From positions 1 to 45,603 of IMG/VR virus record IMGVR_UViG_3300032118_000012: a stretch of DNA of 45,603 nucleotides. One strand, 5' to 3'. The DNA is from a virus. Both the position numbers and the translations under genes were made by a program. The notes beneath the pieces were generated by a model that saw only the letters and a program-made list of their open reading frames with translations, had not been told where the DNA came from and ran no database searches. How positions within the stretch are numbered: position 1 is the first letter of the stretch; every line of letters starts with the position of its first letter. This document shows positions 7,144-14,102 of the stretch, piece after piece.

Positions 7144-7310
7144 GCTTTCCGTCCTTTCTTATTTTTCCGCCACCACGTCCTCCGCTGGTGACGATTCATC
7201 CCCCGAAGAAGTTTTGCCTCCTCGGCGGAGAGTTTTTTCCAATGTCCAGACGACTTCTGCTTCTTCGTCAGGTTTTCTTCTTCTTTGGTCTCGCCCGTTT
7301 TTGGGTTCAT
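7140..7310 (-). CDS. Very basic 56-aa protein
   Basis: ATG at 7310 overlaps the upstream stop as ATGA, and its own stop overlaps the next start as ATGA, which supports this frame over a longer Arg-rich frame in the same place. The product is rich in Lys and Glu at the start (KTGETKEEENLTKKQK) and Arg/Lys at the end (RHQRRTWWRKNKKGRKA). No family recognised. Confidence 0.6.
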   Translation of the reverse strand: MNPKTGETKEEENLTKKQKSSGHWKKLSAEEAKLLRGMNRHQRRTWWRKNKKGRKA

Positions 7311-7546
7311 GGCGTGGGTTCCTCCTTCTCGTCGAGTTGGGCGCGGATCTCATTTGCGATCTTCCTAGCAGTACGATCTGTGTCCGAGTATTGGGTCTCA
7401 AGATTGTAATTATCCGCGATAGTCCAATCCTTCTCGATCTGCTCCCGGCGGACAACGGACAGCGCAGCTAAAATATCTCGCCCAAGGGTACGTTCCCCCT
7501 TTTCGTATCGGTCCAGAATCTCCTTCGCTCTCTGTTCGTCGGTCAT
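7307..7546 (-). CDS. Small helical protein (79 aa)
   Basis: Predominantly helical and charged (DEQRAKEILDRYEKGERTLG; ARKIANEIRAQLDEKEE). Starts and ends in ATGA overlaps with its neighbours. Function unknown. Confidence 0.6.
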   Translation of the reverse strand: MTDEQRAKEILDRYEKGERTLGRDILAALSVVRREQIEKDWTIADNYNLETQYSDTDRTARKIANEIRAQLDEKEEPTP

Positions 7547-7809
7547 TTCAGCATCTCCTCGATCTCGGCCAAGCCGTCGGCAGCAAGTTTTCTCATCTCA
7601 AATCGTCCCAATGATTGTGTTTGTCCGATCCCAGTCGTTTCAATCCCACGGTCAATTATGCCAAGGATCTCCACAGCCATCTTCAGCGCGGTGAGGGCCT
7701 GGGGCAGATTATACGTAAGCAACGAAATCGCAGCCGGATCTGTTATGGGCATGAACATTTGTCGTTTCTTCTCCGTCTCCTCGATCCAGTTCTCAATCGC
7801 GTCGGTCAT
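7543..7809 (-). CDS. Small helical protein starting MTDAI (88 aa)
   Basis: The start at ATG 7809 overlaps the upstream stop; a reading 16 codons longer exists but is shadow sequence. The opening MTDAIENW and its DNA match the opening MTDAITKK of the gene directly upstream, suggesting local duplication of a start region. Two long helices; not recognised. Confidence 0.6.
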   Translation of the reverse strand: MTDAIENWIEETEKKRQMFMPITDPAAISLLTYNLPQALTALKMAVEILGIIDRGIETTGIGQTQSLGRFEMRKLAADGLAEIEEMLK

Positions 7810-8015
7810 TTGATCCCCCGTTCTAAGTCTCGTGCTGTCATAATCCCGTGGGTCCAAAGAAATGCCTGTCGTGCCCCAACATAATCCTTCGGATAGAGTC
7901 GATAGATCTCTGGCAGGACAAAAGCCAAAATAGGTATCGAGCCGTCGTCTAGTCCGAGACTGCGAGCCAAGTCTATCCAGATCTTTGGGTATTTCTTTGT
8001 AATCGCGTCGGTCAT
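7806..8015 (-). CDS. Small protein starting MTDAI (69 aa)
   Basis: The start overlaps the stop of the nuclease-like gene, with GGAGGCGAG before ATG. Helical, with YPKDYVGARQAFLW. Not recognised. Shares its first five codons with the next gene. Confidence 0.6.
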   Translation of the reverse strand: MTDAITKKYPKIWIDLARSLGLDDGSIPILAFVLPEIYRLYPKDYVGARQAFLWTHGIMTARDLERGIK

Positions 8016-8491
8016 CTCGCCTCCAGGCGTCGTAACAGCGTTGCCTTCAATGTCCAGATCCGCATCGCGGCAAGCCGGTACAGGTGCTCGACCTCATTGG
8101 CGTCCAATGGCTTCGCGCCTTTGATGATTCCCGGCCGCCGGATCACGGTCACGACTTGGTCGTCAACGCACAGAATCCCGGCGGGCGCCGGAATCAACGG
8201 CAGCGCGGGTTCCAGAATCCGTTTCGGCACAGCAAACCATAGTGCCCGGATTCGATTCCGGTTGTCGATGTGGTTATGCCGTTTCCTGGCGTCTGCGCGG
8301 AGATCCGCGATTGAGGTCTTGAGTTCAATCTCTTGCAGATACCCTGACGCCGAGACCACGGCGAGGTCGAGTTCGTGCCCGAACCCCAAACCCCAAGATA
8401 GATTCGGGACCACCAGGTTCCGACGGGGCTCGAAATACTCTGCGACCCTGTATTCCAGGTTTAGAAATTCGGCGGCGTCCGCTTTCGTCAT
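8012..8491 (-). CDS. PD-(D/E)XK nuclease-like protein (MmcB-like, 159 aa)
   Basis: Restriction-endonuclease-like fold: Glu40 and Asp42 in HELDLAVV, then Glu56-Leu-Lys58 in YLQEIELKTS, then SIADLRADARKRHNH. The arrangement resembles MmcB/DUF-type DNA-repair proteins found in bacteria and phages. Substrate unknown; DNA repair or degradation is the likely role. ATG at 8491 is chosen because GGAGGCGAGGAG precedes it; a further 50 upstream codons overlap the previous gene and look like shadow sequence. Confidence 0.7.
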   Translation of the reverse strand: MTKADAAEFLNLEYRVAEYFEPRRNLVVPNLSWGLGFGHELDLAVVSASGYLQEIELKTSIADLRADARKRHNHIDNRNRIRALWFAVPKRILEPALPLIPAPAGILCVDDQVVTVIRRPGIIKGAKPLDANEVEHLYRLAAMRIWTLKATLLRRLEAR

Positions 8492-8504
8492 CTCCTCGCC
8501 TCCG

Positions 8505-8672
8505 TCACTTGCAACCAATGTTCGGGCTGAAAAACTCCTCGTCCTCCAGAGCCATCTCCCGAATGGCGTCCTGTTCCGCCCCACACTCTGGGCACTGATC
8601 TCCGTTTTCTTCGTACTCCTTCCAGGAAATCCATTGACCACACGCGCATTTCACTTCGTTCTGTTTTCGCAT
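8505..8672 (-). CDS. Zinc-ribbon miniprotein (55 aa)
   Basis: C-x-C at residues 9-11 and CPEC at about 27-30 make a probable zinc ribbon, followed by an acidic helix (AIREMALEDEEFF). It lies between the nuclease-like gene and the lipoprotein gene; its stop is followed by the GGAGG of the next gene. Its leader resembles that of the gene at 5171-5344. Confidence 0.65.
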   Translation of the reverse strand: MRKQNEVKCACGQWISWKEYEENGDQCPECGAEQDAIREMALEDEEFFSPNIGCK

Positions 8673-8705
8673 TTTTATCTCGCCTCCGTCATGTGGGTTG
8701 GCCGC

Positions 8706-9107
8706 TCACGAACACGTCTCCATCATGATTCCCCCGTAGTCGAATCGCTCACGTGCGGCATCCCAATCGCCAAAACATTCGTGACTCGCTTGGTGTGTCA
8801 GTTCGTGGGCGATCATCTGACACAGGTCGCCGTCATCCCGTAGCACGATCACGCCCCACCGATTGCAGGACCATACGTCGGATCTCCGGCACGCCAGCGC
8901 CACCGCCTCCTGCGATCCGATCCAGAACGACGCTCTTTCGAGCCAGTCTTCCGGAGGGCGGCAAGTTCCGTTGATCGCTCTTTCGAGCCGAGTTGCAACC
9001 TCATGCGCCTGTTCGAGATCCACCGCTCGAAAGGATGACTGAAACACGCTTTCGCCCGGCCAGCCGCAGCCTGAAAGAATGAATCCAAAAAGGACGGCCC
9101 TCCACAT
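8706..9107 (-). CDS. Lipoprotein with HExxH metallopeptidase motif (133 aa)
   Basis: ATG at 9107 with GGAGG 6 bases upstream is preferred to ATG 9143. It gives a short lipoprotein signal, MWRAVLFGFILSGCG, with lipobox LSGC, so the product should be exported and lipidated. Near the C-terminus AHELTHQASHECFGDWDAA contains HELTH with a further His and Glu downstream, as in zinc peptidases. Possible roles are envelope remodelling or superinfection exclusion; both are inference. Confidence 0.7.
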   Translation of the reverse strand: MWRAVLFGFILSGCGWPGESVFQSSFRAVDLEQAHEVATRLERAINGTCRPPEDWLERASFWIGSQEAVALACRRSDVWSCNRWGVIVLRDDGDLCQMIAHELTHQASHECFGDWDAARERFDYGGIMMETCS

Positions 9108-9123
9108 TCGCTTCCTCCTCCGT

Positions 9124-9297
9124 TCAGATCCGGCATTCGTCATCCTCCTCTTCCCTCATACATTCGACGTAGATGCACTCGGGACAGGAGATCTTCCCGT
9201 CAACGCCGATCTCCAGGTGGCAGTTGCAGAACGGGCACACGCCCGGACATTCGACGTATTGGCATTTCACGGGGAGATTCGGACACGGCCAGTTCAT
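9124..9297 (-). CDS. Cys-rich miniprotein (57 aa)
   Basis: Ten Cys in 57 residues (CQYVECPGVCPFCNCH; CPECIYVECM), enough for two zinc sites, with an acidic tail. ATG at 9297 has AAAGGAG 7 bases upstream, one of the best ribosome sites in the region. It overlaps the last third of the RusA-like frame by 98 bases in another frame. Confidence 0.7.
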   Translation of the reverse strand: MNWPCPNLPVKCQYVECPGVCPFCNCHLEIGVDGKISCPECIYVECMREEEDDECRI

Positions 9298-9763
9298 AAT
9301 TGTTCTCCTTTGGGTAAAGGTATTCTGTCTCTCCGACGAACAGGAGGACTTCCTCTTTTGTCGATGGATGAATGGTAATTTTTATGTGAGGAAGTAACCC
9401 CCGCTCGACGAGCTGCTGCCTTGGAAATCTCAGGGGCCACAGTCGCGCCGCGGAGTCGTTCTCGATGATCCTTCCTTTCATCCAATCGATCGGCCACTTC
9501 AGCCACGCAACCAGATTGTCGAAATCCCTTCTGCGTTTGGGGACGAAAAAACGAACGTCGATCAGTGCATACGGGAACGGAACCGGGAACGCCCTAGCCA
9601 TCCGGAGCGTGGCAACGTTGAGCGCTAATACATCCCCGGCCCACCGATTGAAGGATTGAATCCCCCGGCGCTTCGATCCGGACTTCTCCCATCGACTGTG
9701 CCCTCGACGATTCCCTCGGTCGGGAGGGAGAGGAAAATAAAGAGTGAGAGCGGGCGCGTTCAT
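9200..9763 (-). CDS. rusA-like: RusA-like Holliday junction resolvase (187 aa)
   Basis: Resolves four-way junctions and branched DNA before packaging. The RusA signature RRRDFDNLVAWL has Asp80 and Asp82, and Asp103 in RIIENDSA is the likely third carboxylate; strand LLPHIKITI follows. The family is usually 120-140 aa, so about 50 C-terminal residues are extra, and their DNA overlaps a strongly supported miniprotein gene. ATG at 9763 is preferred to an in-frame TTG at 9775. Confidence 0.8.
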   Translation of the reverse strand: MNAPALTLYFPLPPDRGNRRGHSRWEKSGSKRRGIQSFNRWAGDVLALNVATLRMARAFPVPFPYALIDVRFFVPKRRRDFDNLVAWLKWPIDWMKGRIIENDSAARLWPLRFPRQQLVERGLLPHIKITIHPSTKEEVLLFVGETEYLYPKENNYELAVSESPREMPIRRMSGRVPVLQLPPGDRR

Positions 9764-9781
9764 GTTTCTAGCCAATCGGTA

Positions 9782-10045
9782 TCACTGCCCCGCTTGATTT
9801 CTCGTCGGCGTAGAGGGGATCGGACCGCCGCGACTTTTTAGGTGGTTCATCTTGACCCGGAAAGCGGGGTAAACATCCAGTTGCGGCTCATCGATCCACA
9901 CGACGTCGCGAAGTTTCCCGTCCTTGTCCAGCTTCGCCGGGCGTACGCCGATTGTCGCGCAACCGTTCATCCATTCCGTCCGCCCGATAGCGACCCCTTG
10001 AAACCCGGTCACTTTGTCCTTCACATTACTTCCCAGTTTAATCAT
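9782..10045 (-). CDS. Conserved small phage protein (87 aa)
   Basis: The start, KLGSNVKDKVTGFQGVAIGR then NGCATIGVRP, resembles a widespread phage family with an SH3/KOW-like beta domain and no defined function. AAAGGAACTGAAC precedes the ATG. Confidence 0.65.
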   Translation of the reverse strand: MIKLGSNVKDKVTGFQGVAIGRTEWMNGCATIGVRPAKLDKDGKLRDVVWIDEPQLDVYPAFRVKMNHLKSRGGPIPSTPTRNQAGQ

Positions 10046-10085
10046 GTTCAGTTCCTTTCAGGTTAAAATGACCACAGGCATTTTT

Positions 10086-10415
10086 CTATGCAATCTCCAT
10101 CTGCCGGTCCTCGTCCGTTAGCGGACGTTCCTCGACAACCTCGCCCTTGTAGAGATACCGCACCGTTTTCATCGCCTTGTCGTAGTCGATCTTACACTCG
10201 ACTTCTTTCTCGATCTGGCCCGTCCTCAAAGCACCCAAAACGATGTGCAGTTCGTTTTGGAGAGCTTCGATCTTTCCCTTCCAGTCCTTCCGGAGATGCT
10301 CGAACGCCACGACCGTATCATCGAGCTTCGCGTTCAACTCTCCCGCGACTTTCCCGTACTGAATCTTCTCCTCTTCTGCCAAATTGATCATTACGTTTCG
10401 TCGAATCGTTTTCAT
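10086..10415 (-). CDS. Coiled-coil hypothetical protein (109 aa)
   Basis: ATG at 10415 is chosen for AAAGGAGACTT just before it. Residues about 10-80 are helical and heptad-like (GKVAGELNAKLDDTVVAFEH); the C-terminus (DYDKAMKTVRYLYKGEVVEE) is strand-like. Similar proteins occur beside phage recombination genes. Function unknown. Confidence 0.65.
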   Translation of the reverse strand: MKTIRRNVMINLAEEEKIQYGKVAGELNAKLDDTVVAFEHLRKDWKGKIEALQNELHIVLGALRTGQIEKEVECKIDYDKAMKTVRYLYKGEVVEERPLTDEDRQMEIA

Positions 10416-10425
10416 AAGTCTCCTT

Positions 10426-10674
10426 TCAGTTTTTTTCGCTCTTACCTTCCGAGTATCCATCAGCGGAGTGAGCCGCGTTATCAGGATCATTTGGAGGGCC
10501 ACATCCCAGATCCCTTGGCGGGACATCCGCGTCCCTCTCCCCGGCTCTTAGTTCTGGATACCCGGAAGCTGAAAGCGAAAGAGATTGCTTCCACGCTTCA
10601 TCCCGGCGTTTCTGGTAACGACGAATAGATCGCTTCAAAGATAACTGCGACCGATAGAGTTTCCGGTCCCTCAT
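10426..10674 (-). CDS. Hypothetical protein, basic start and disordered tail (82 aa)
   Basis: Basic helix at the start (RKLYRSQLSLKRSIRRYQKR), then a low-complexity acidic tail (PPNDPDNAAHSADGYSEGKS). The start at 10674 has only a distant GGAG, but it overlaps the stop of a ten-codon frame that itself overlaps the upstream gene, so coupling may drive it. Not recognised. Confidence 0.5.
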   Translation of the reverse strand: MRDRKLYRSQLSLKRSIRRYQKRRDEAWKQSLSLSASGYPELRAGERDADVPPRDLGCGPPNDPDNAAHSADGYSEGKSEKN

Positions 10675-10699
10675 GGTCTGAAGTGCTCCAGGTCTTCTT

Positions 10700-11008
10700 T
10701 CATCGTTGTTCCTTTCCAAAGTCGAGAAGGCTTCTCTGTCCCGGCACTCCGGGCTCAACCCAAACAATCGCGTTTCGTCCTGAGCGTGTTTTTCTCCTCC
10801 CCGCAGACGGTTCGAGAATCCCCCGCTCCGAGAGATGCCGGATCTGCGCGCTAACCGTCTGGTGTTTCATCAAAGTCATCAATTCAATCTCGTCCGAAGT
10901 CAGTCCCTTGAACCGCCGAATCAGCTCGACGATCTTCGCGTCGACCTTCCCGAGAAACGGATGGATTGACTTCCACGCTTCCAAACTGGTTTCCCTTCTC
11001 ACTTCCAT
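10700..11008 (-). CDS. Winged-helix DNA-binding protein (102 aa)
   Basis: Residues about 35-75 read as a winged helix: GLTSDEIELMTLMKHQTVSA then QIRHLSERGIL, with a basic wing (GRRKTRSGRNAIVWV). ATG 11008 follows GGGAGAAAGG and overlaps the DUF968-like gene. It could regulate early genes or act in replication; no other regulator is recognisable in the genome. Confidence 0.65.
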   Translation of the reverse strand: MEVRRETSLEAWKSIHPFLGKVDAKIVELIRRFKGLTSDEIELMTLMKHQTVSAQIRHLSERGILEPSAGRRKTRSGRNAIVWVEPGVPGQRSLLDFGKEQR

Positions 11009-11292
11009 CCTTTCTCCCGAATGAATCGGACGAGGAACCACGTCGCCTCGCGCCAAAGGTTAATCCCTCGGGTTTCCTCGAACGAGCGGTTACGTCCCTG
11101 ACATTCTCGGTGATGGAATACGCATATCGGAATCGCCTCATAATCGCTTGCGCCCGCCCCGACCGTCCGGAGATGATGCGGAGTCGCTTCGCGTCGGCAC
11201 CCTATGATCACGCATGGCAGCGTCCGGATGAAATCGAGATACTCCTCGCTCTCCAACCGTTTCTCTTTCGGGTCCGGGAAAAAGGTCATCAC
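10999..11292 (-). CDS. HNH nuclease, Ref/DUF968-like (97 aa)
   Basis: C27 and C32 (CVIIGC), H39-H40, then IPICVFHHRECQG with C57 and H60-H61, the arrangement of phage recombination-enhancement nucleases such as P1 Ref and DUF968 proteins. It is expected to nick or cut DNA during recombination. It sits with the exonuclease and annealing protein genes. Confidence 0.7.
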   Translation of the reverse strand: MMTFFPDPKEKRLESEEYLDFIRTLPCVIIGCRREATPHHLRTVGAGASDYEAIPICVFHHRECQGRNRSFEETRGINLWREATWFLVRFIREKGWK

Positions 11293-11972
11293 ATTCTCCG
11301 GTTCATCGTCTCCGTATAAAACTCAACGCCAGGGACGTTTCCCTTTTCCCGCATTGCCGTCGCATACTTTTGGAGCCGTACAAGATCCACGATCAGAAAC
11401 TCGCGCGGGATCTTCGCGGCATCGATAACTCTCGCGTGCCACAACGTCACGGGTATAAACTTCGCCCCGCTTTGAGTCATCGTTTTCTGCGGGGCCGATA
11501 CCGGAGCCGCGGCGATTGCGACGGCCGAGGCTTCTTGTTGAGCCGCCTCCGCGAACTTTCGCTCGTCCCCGGTTTCTACCGCCTCTGACGCGTTCCGGTC
11601 CGCCTCCGTTTTGATCCGCGCCGCCTCCGCTTCTTGCGCAGCTTTCTTCTCAGCCTCTTCACGCCGCCGTTTCTTTTCGACGTATACCCCGAGCTTCGCA
11701 TTCAACGCGTCGTAAGCATCCTGGAGCGGTTTCAGTACAGGGTTCGCTAGTTCATCCGTCGCCTTAATCGCCGAACGCAGCGGCCGGACGATGGAGTCTC
11801 GGTCCGCTTTCAGTTTCTCCTTCTGTCGATAGAGCAGGTCCATCCGCTCGCCGCAGATTTTCTGCGACGAATCGTCATATACCTCCATCGCAACCCACGA
11901 TTGAATGTGCTCCGAGACGAGAAGCGCGGGATCGATCTTCCGAACTTCCACCATTTCGAGTTGTTCGGTCAT
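11289..11972 (-). CDS. Coiled-coil recombination-cassette protein (227 aa)
   Basis: A long central coiled coil (EKKRRREEAEKKAAQEAEAA and flanks, about residues 60-150) is followed by a compact end containing IPREFLIVDLVRL and VPGVEFY, a form common in proteins encoded beside phage annealing proteins and exonucleases. Probable scaffold or ssDNA-handling accessory; role inferred from context. Ends 4 bases into the next gene. Confidence 0.65.
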   Translation of the reverse strand: MTEQLEMVEVRKIDPALLVSEHIQSWVAMEVYDDSSQKICGERMDLLYRQKEKLKADRDSIVRPLRSAIKATDELANPVLKPLQDAYDALNAKLGVYVEKKRRREEAEKKAAQEAEAARIKTEADRNASEAVETGDERKFAEAAQQEASAVAIAAAPVSAPQKTMTQSGAKFIPVTLWHARVIDAAKIPREFLIVDLVRLQKYATAMREKGNVPGVEFYTETMNRRM

Positions 11973-11976
11973 GGAA

Positions 11977-13029
11977 TCACCCTTCTTCTCCCGGCTCTCG
12001 GCGCTTCTTGAACCCCAGATCCTCCGGGCTGTTCGGTTTTGCCTCGCCTTTCTCTTTCTTCGGAGGCGGGAGTATTTGATCGAGTTGCTCGGGTGTGATT
12101 GGTTCCCCCCTAGAAGGGGATGGGCCGCCTATCGCCCCGGCCGGGTTCCTCGGCATCTCCTGCACATCACGGGCTGTCTCCCCCGGTCCGCCCTTCTGAG
12201 CTTCCGCGGCTTTCGCCGCAACTTTTTCCGCTAACGTCGCATCCTTCGGTTCCGCTGTCTCCAGTAACGGGAACAAATCCTCCGGGTCCATCCCGTCTTT
12301 GAGGCTGGTAATGAATCCGATGACGGATTCCATATCGGCGACGGTGATCTCGTCCATGCTCAACCGTTCCAGACGCGCGAGAAGCCGCTCTTTCGATACC
12401 CCGTATTTCGCTAGCCACTTCAGCGCGTTTTCTTTTTTCGACTGGAGAGACTGCGCATTTCCCACCGCGAGAGTTTTCGCCGCGTCGTATACCTTATCCG
12501 TAAACGTAATCGGCAAAACCCCGAGAACGCAGTTCCTCAGTCCAATAGAACCCGCCGCCATTCCCGTAGTCTGGATCATGTCCTCGGAATACCGGACCCC
12601 TCGACGGTTCGTAATCCTCCGCCGAAGCGTTTGAGCCAGCGCGACATTTTTCTCCAGATCCCACGCGAAGCCGCGCGCGATAATAAATCGCCGGTCTTCG
12701 CTTTCGCCGATGACGTCGGAGGCGATTCGCATATTTCCCCACGCGTTCGCGCAGATTTTGGCGAGACCGACCGACTTCCCGGTGATGTTAATCGGCTTCC
12801 CCTCATCATTCTTTCGGGGCACCGCGTACATACAGCTCGCCGCCACATCTTCGTCGATGGTCGCCATCGAGAGAGCTTCGTCGAGTGACCGTTTGATATT
12901 CCGGGGATACTGCTTCGCGGTCGTGATCTGAACGTCTACGGTTCCGCGATCGAACTTCTCGATCTCCGCAAGACTTACGGGCATGACTTCGGCCTCGATG
13001 ATCTCGGGTTCTTTTTTCTTCTCGTCCAT
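11977..13029 (-). CDS. Putative single-strand annealing/recombination protein (350 aa)
   Basis: Lies directly after the exonuclease gene, the usual place of a RecT/Erf/Red-beta-type partner. The core, residues about 30-180, includes SVGLAKICANAWGNMRIAS and AAGSIGLRNCVLGVLP, patterns I associate with phage annealing-type proteins. The C-terminal 90 residues are Pro/Lys/Glu-rich and probably disordered, as in proteins that bind SSB or partner nucleases. Family membership is a judgement by eye. Confidence 0.6.
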   Translation of the reverse strand: MDEKKKEPEIIEAEVMPVSLAEIEKFDRGTVDVQITTAKQYPRNIKRSLDEALSMATIDEDVAASCMYAVPRKNDEGKPINITGKSVGLAKICANAWGNMRIASDVIGESEDRRFIIARGFAWDLEKNVALAQTLRRRITNRRGVRYSEDMIQTTGMAAGSIGLRNCVLGVLPITFTDKVYDAAKTLAVGNAQSLQSKKENALKWLAKYGVSKERLLARLERLSMDEITVADMESVIGFITSLKDGMDPEDLFPLLETAEPKDATLAEKVAAKAAEAQKGGPGETARDVQEMPRNPAGAIGGPSPSRGEPITPEQLDQILPPPKKEKGEAKPNSPEDLGFKKRREPGEEG

Positions 13030-13032
13030 GTT

Positions 13033-13929
13033 TCACCCTTTGGGTTTGGAAAGGCGCAGGGATCGGAACCCCGGATGAGCCGGGACGGTATACGCCAATC
13101 TCGGTTTACTGAGGTAGTAGGTCACGATGCCCAATGCACACGAACCGGCCTCAGCATCGCCCAAAGCACGGAGCAGACGGAGTATCGTGTCTTCTTTATG
13201 TTCCTCTGCCGCTTTGAGCGTTTCCTTCGCGCCTATCCAGTTCGTTACCAGATCGTCCGCGAGGGAAATGATTTTATTCGGAACCCGACGCAGCTTCTTC
13301 ACCGTTGAAAGCGAAGGAACCGCGTCGGGTGGGGGGGAATCTTTCAATACGTATTCGTGCCAGAAGTTCAACATCACGTCCGTCATGTCGCGGATCAACT
13401 CGTCATTGCGCTCGGAAAAATACGCGCGCAATCCGACGCCCCCAAGAAGCACCGGGACATGTACAATACCGAGCGACGGCACTACCGCCATCTGGTGCTG
13501 GCACTGGAGCGCGACTCTCTCAGGGATCTCTTCCGTCCCTTCCTCGCCCCACTGATCTGAAACGTAAAGGGAAGTTACGGCGTGTGTTTTCGCCTCGCAG
13601 GCTTGACTTACATCTCCCTCGACAAACGCATCGAAGTTCGCCGCCATGATCCCGTTCGCGTGTTGACGACGGTTGCGATCGTTCTCATCATTCAAAATCA
13701 ATTTCAGCCCGCGTTTATTCGCGAACCATTTCAGAACGGCCTCTTCGCACCAGTTGCCGACGTCGATGGCATCGTTGTTCGGATCGAGACCGGTCGCTTC
13801 GATGCGCCCGGTTTTATCCGCCCAGACGTCGAACGGGGTGCGGTAGGGGTCTAATCCCAATACTGCGGCGGCATCAGACGATCCGATGAATTTTTTCCGT
13901 ATTTCGATTTGTTTCGCGCTGATTGGCAT
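13033..13929 (-). CDS. YqaJ-type viral recombinase exonuclease (298 aa)
   Basis: Lambda-exonuclease-like fold: GSSDAAAVLGLDPYRTPFDV at residues 16-35, Glu63 (CEEAVLKWF), Asp100 in ANFDAFV, Glu112-Ala-Lys114 in CEAKTHA, and LQCQHQMAV at 141-149. These are the catalytic positions of the YqaJ family. It should resect double-strand ends to feed the annealing protein. It starts about 20 bases downstream of the best promoter in the window. Confidence 0.85.
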   Translation of the reverse strand: MPISAKQIEIRKKFIGSSDAAAVLGLDPYRTPFDVWADKTGRIEATGLDPNNDAIDVGNWCEEAVLKWFANKRGLKLILNDENDRNRRQHANGIMAANFDAFVEGDVSQACEAKTHAVTSLYVSDQWGEEGTEEIPERVALQCQHQMAVVPSLGIVHVPVLLGGVGLRAYFSERNDELIRDMTDVMLNFWHEYVLKDSPPPDAVPSLSTVKKLRRVPNKIISLADDLVTNWIGAKETLKAAEEHKEDTILRLLRALGDAEAGSCALGIVTYYLSKPRLAYTVPAHPGFRSLRLSKPKG

Positions 13930-13950
13930 GGCGGTCTCCCTTCAAAGACG

Positions 13951-13979
13951 CTTATAACCCCTTCGTGGATAATTGTAAA
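13951..13979 (-). promoter_or_regulatory. Sigma-70-type promoter for the recombination operon
   Basis: Minus-strand TTTACA (-35), 17-base spacer, TATAAG (-10); both boxes match the consensus at 5 of 6 positions. The spacer holds TTATCCACG (13972-13964), one base from a DnaA box. Transcription would start about 15 bases before the exonuclease ATG at 13929, which has a GGGAG site. Confidence 0.7.
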
Positions 13980-14060
13980 TAAAAAGAATTCCGGTATTTT
14001 CGGGGTAGCAGACGTGGGTCTGTCCGGGGTGGCACCCGGAATCAGAAGCGTCTCCTTTCA

Positions 14061-14098
14061 CGCCGCGCGGTCGAAAGGTCGCGCGGCGGTTTTCTTTT
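14061..14098 (+). terminator. Rho-independent terminator facing the plus strand
   Basis: CGCCGCGCG (14061-14069), 10-base loop, CGCGCGGCG (14080-14088), then GTTTTCTTTT. It is a strong intrinsic terminator for rightward transcripts. On the minus strand the hairpin lies just after a stop codon but has no U-run behind it. No rightward gene is seen, so it may block antisense RNA. Smaller hairpins (CAGAC-GTGG-GTCTG; CCGGG-CCCGG) lie between it and the promoter. Confidence 0.65.
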
Positions 14099-14102
14099 CG
14101 CC

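Noticed and set aside
10671-10703. Ten-codon frame between the winged-helix gene and the next gene
   Set aside because: Overlaps both neighbours with ATGA and may aid coupling, but is too short to claim as a gene.
13980-14060. tRNA-like stem-loops
   Set aside because: The CAGAC/GTCTG stem has a 4-base loop, and there is no T-arm or acceptor stem.
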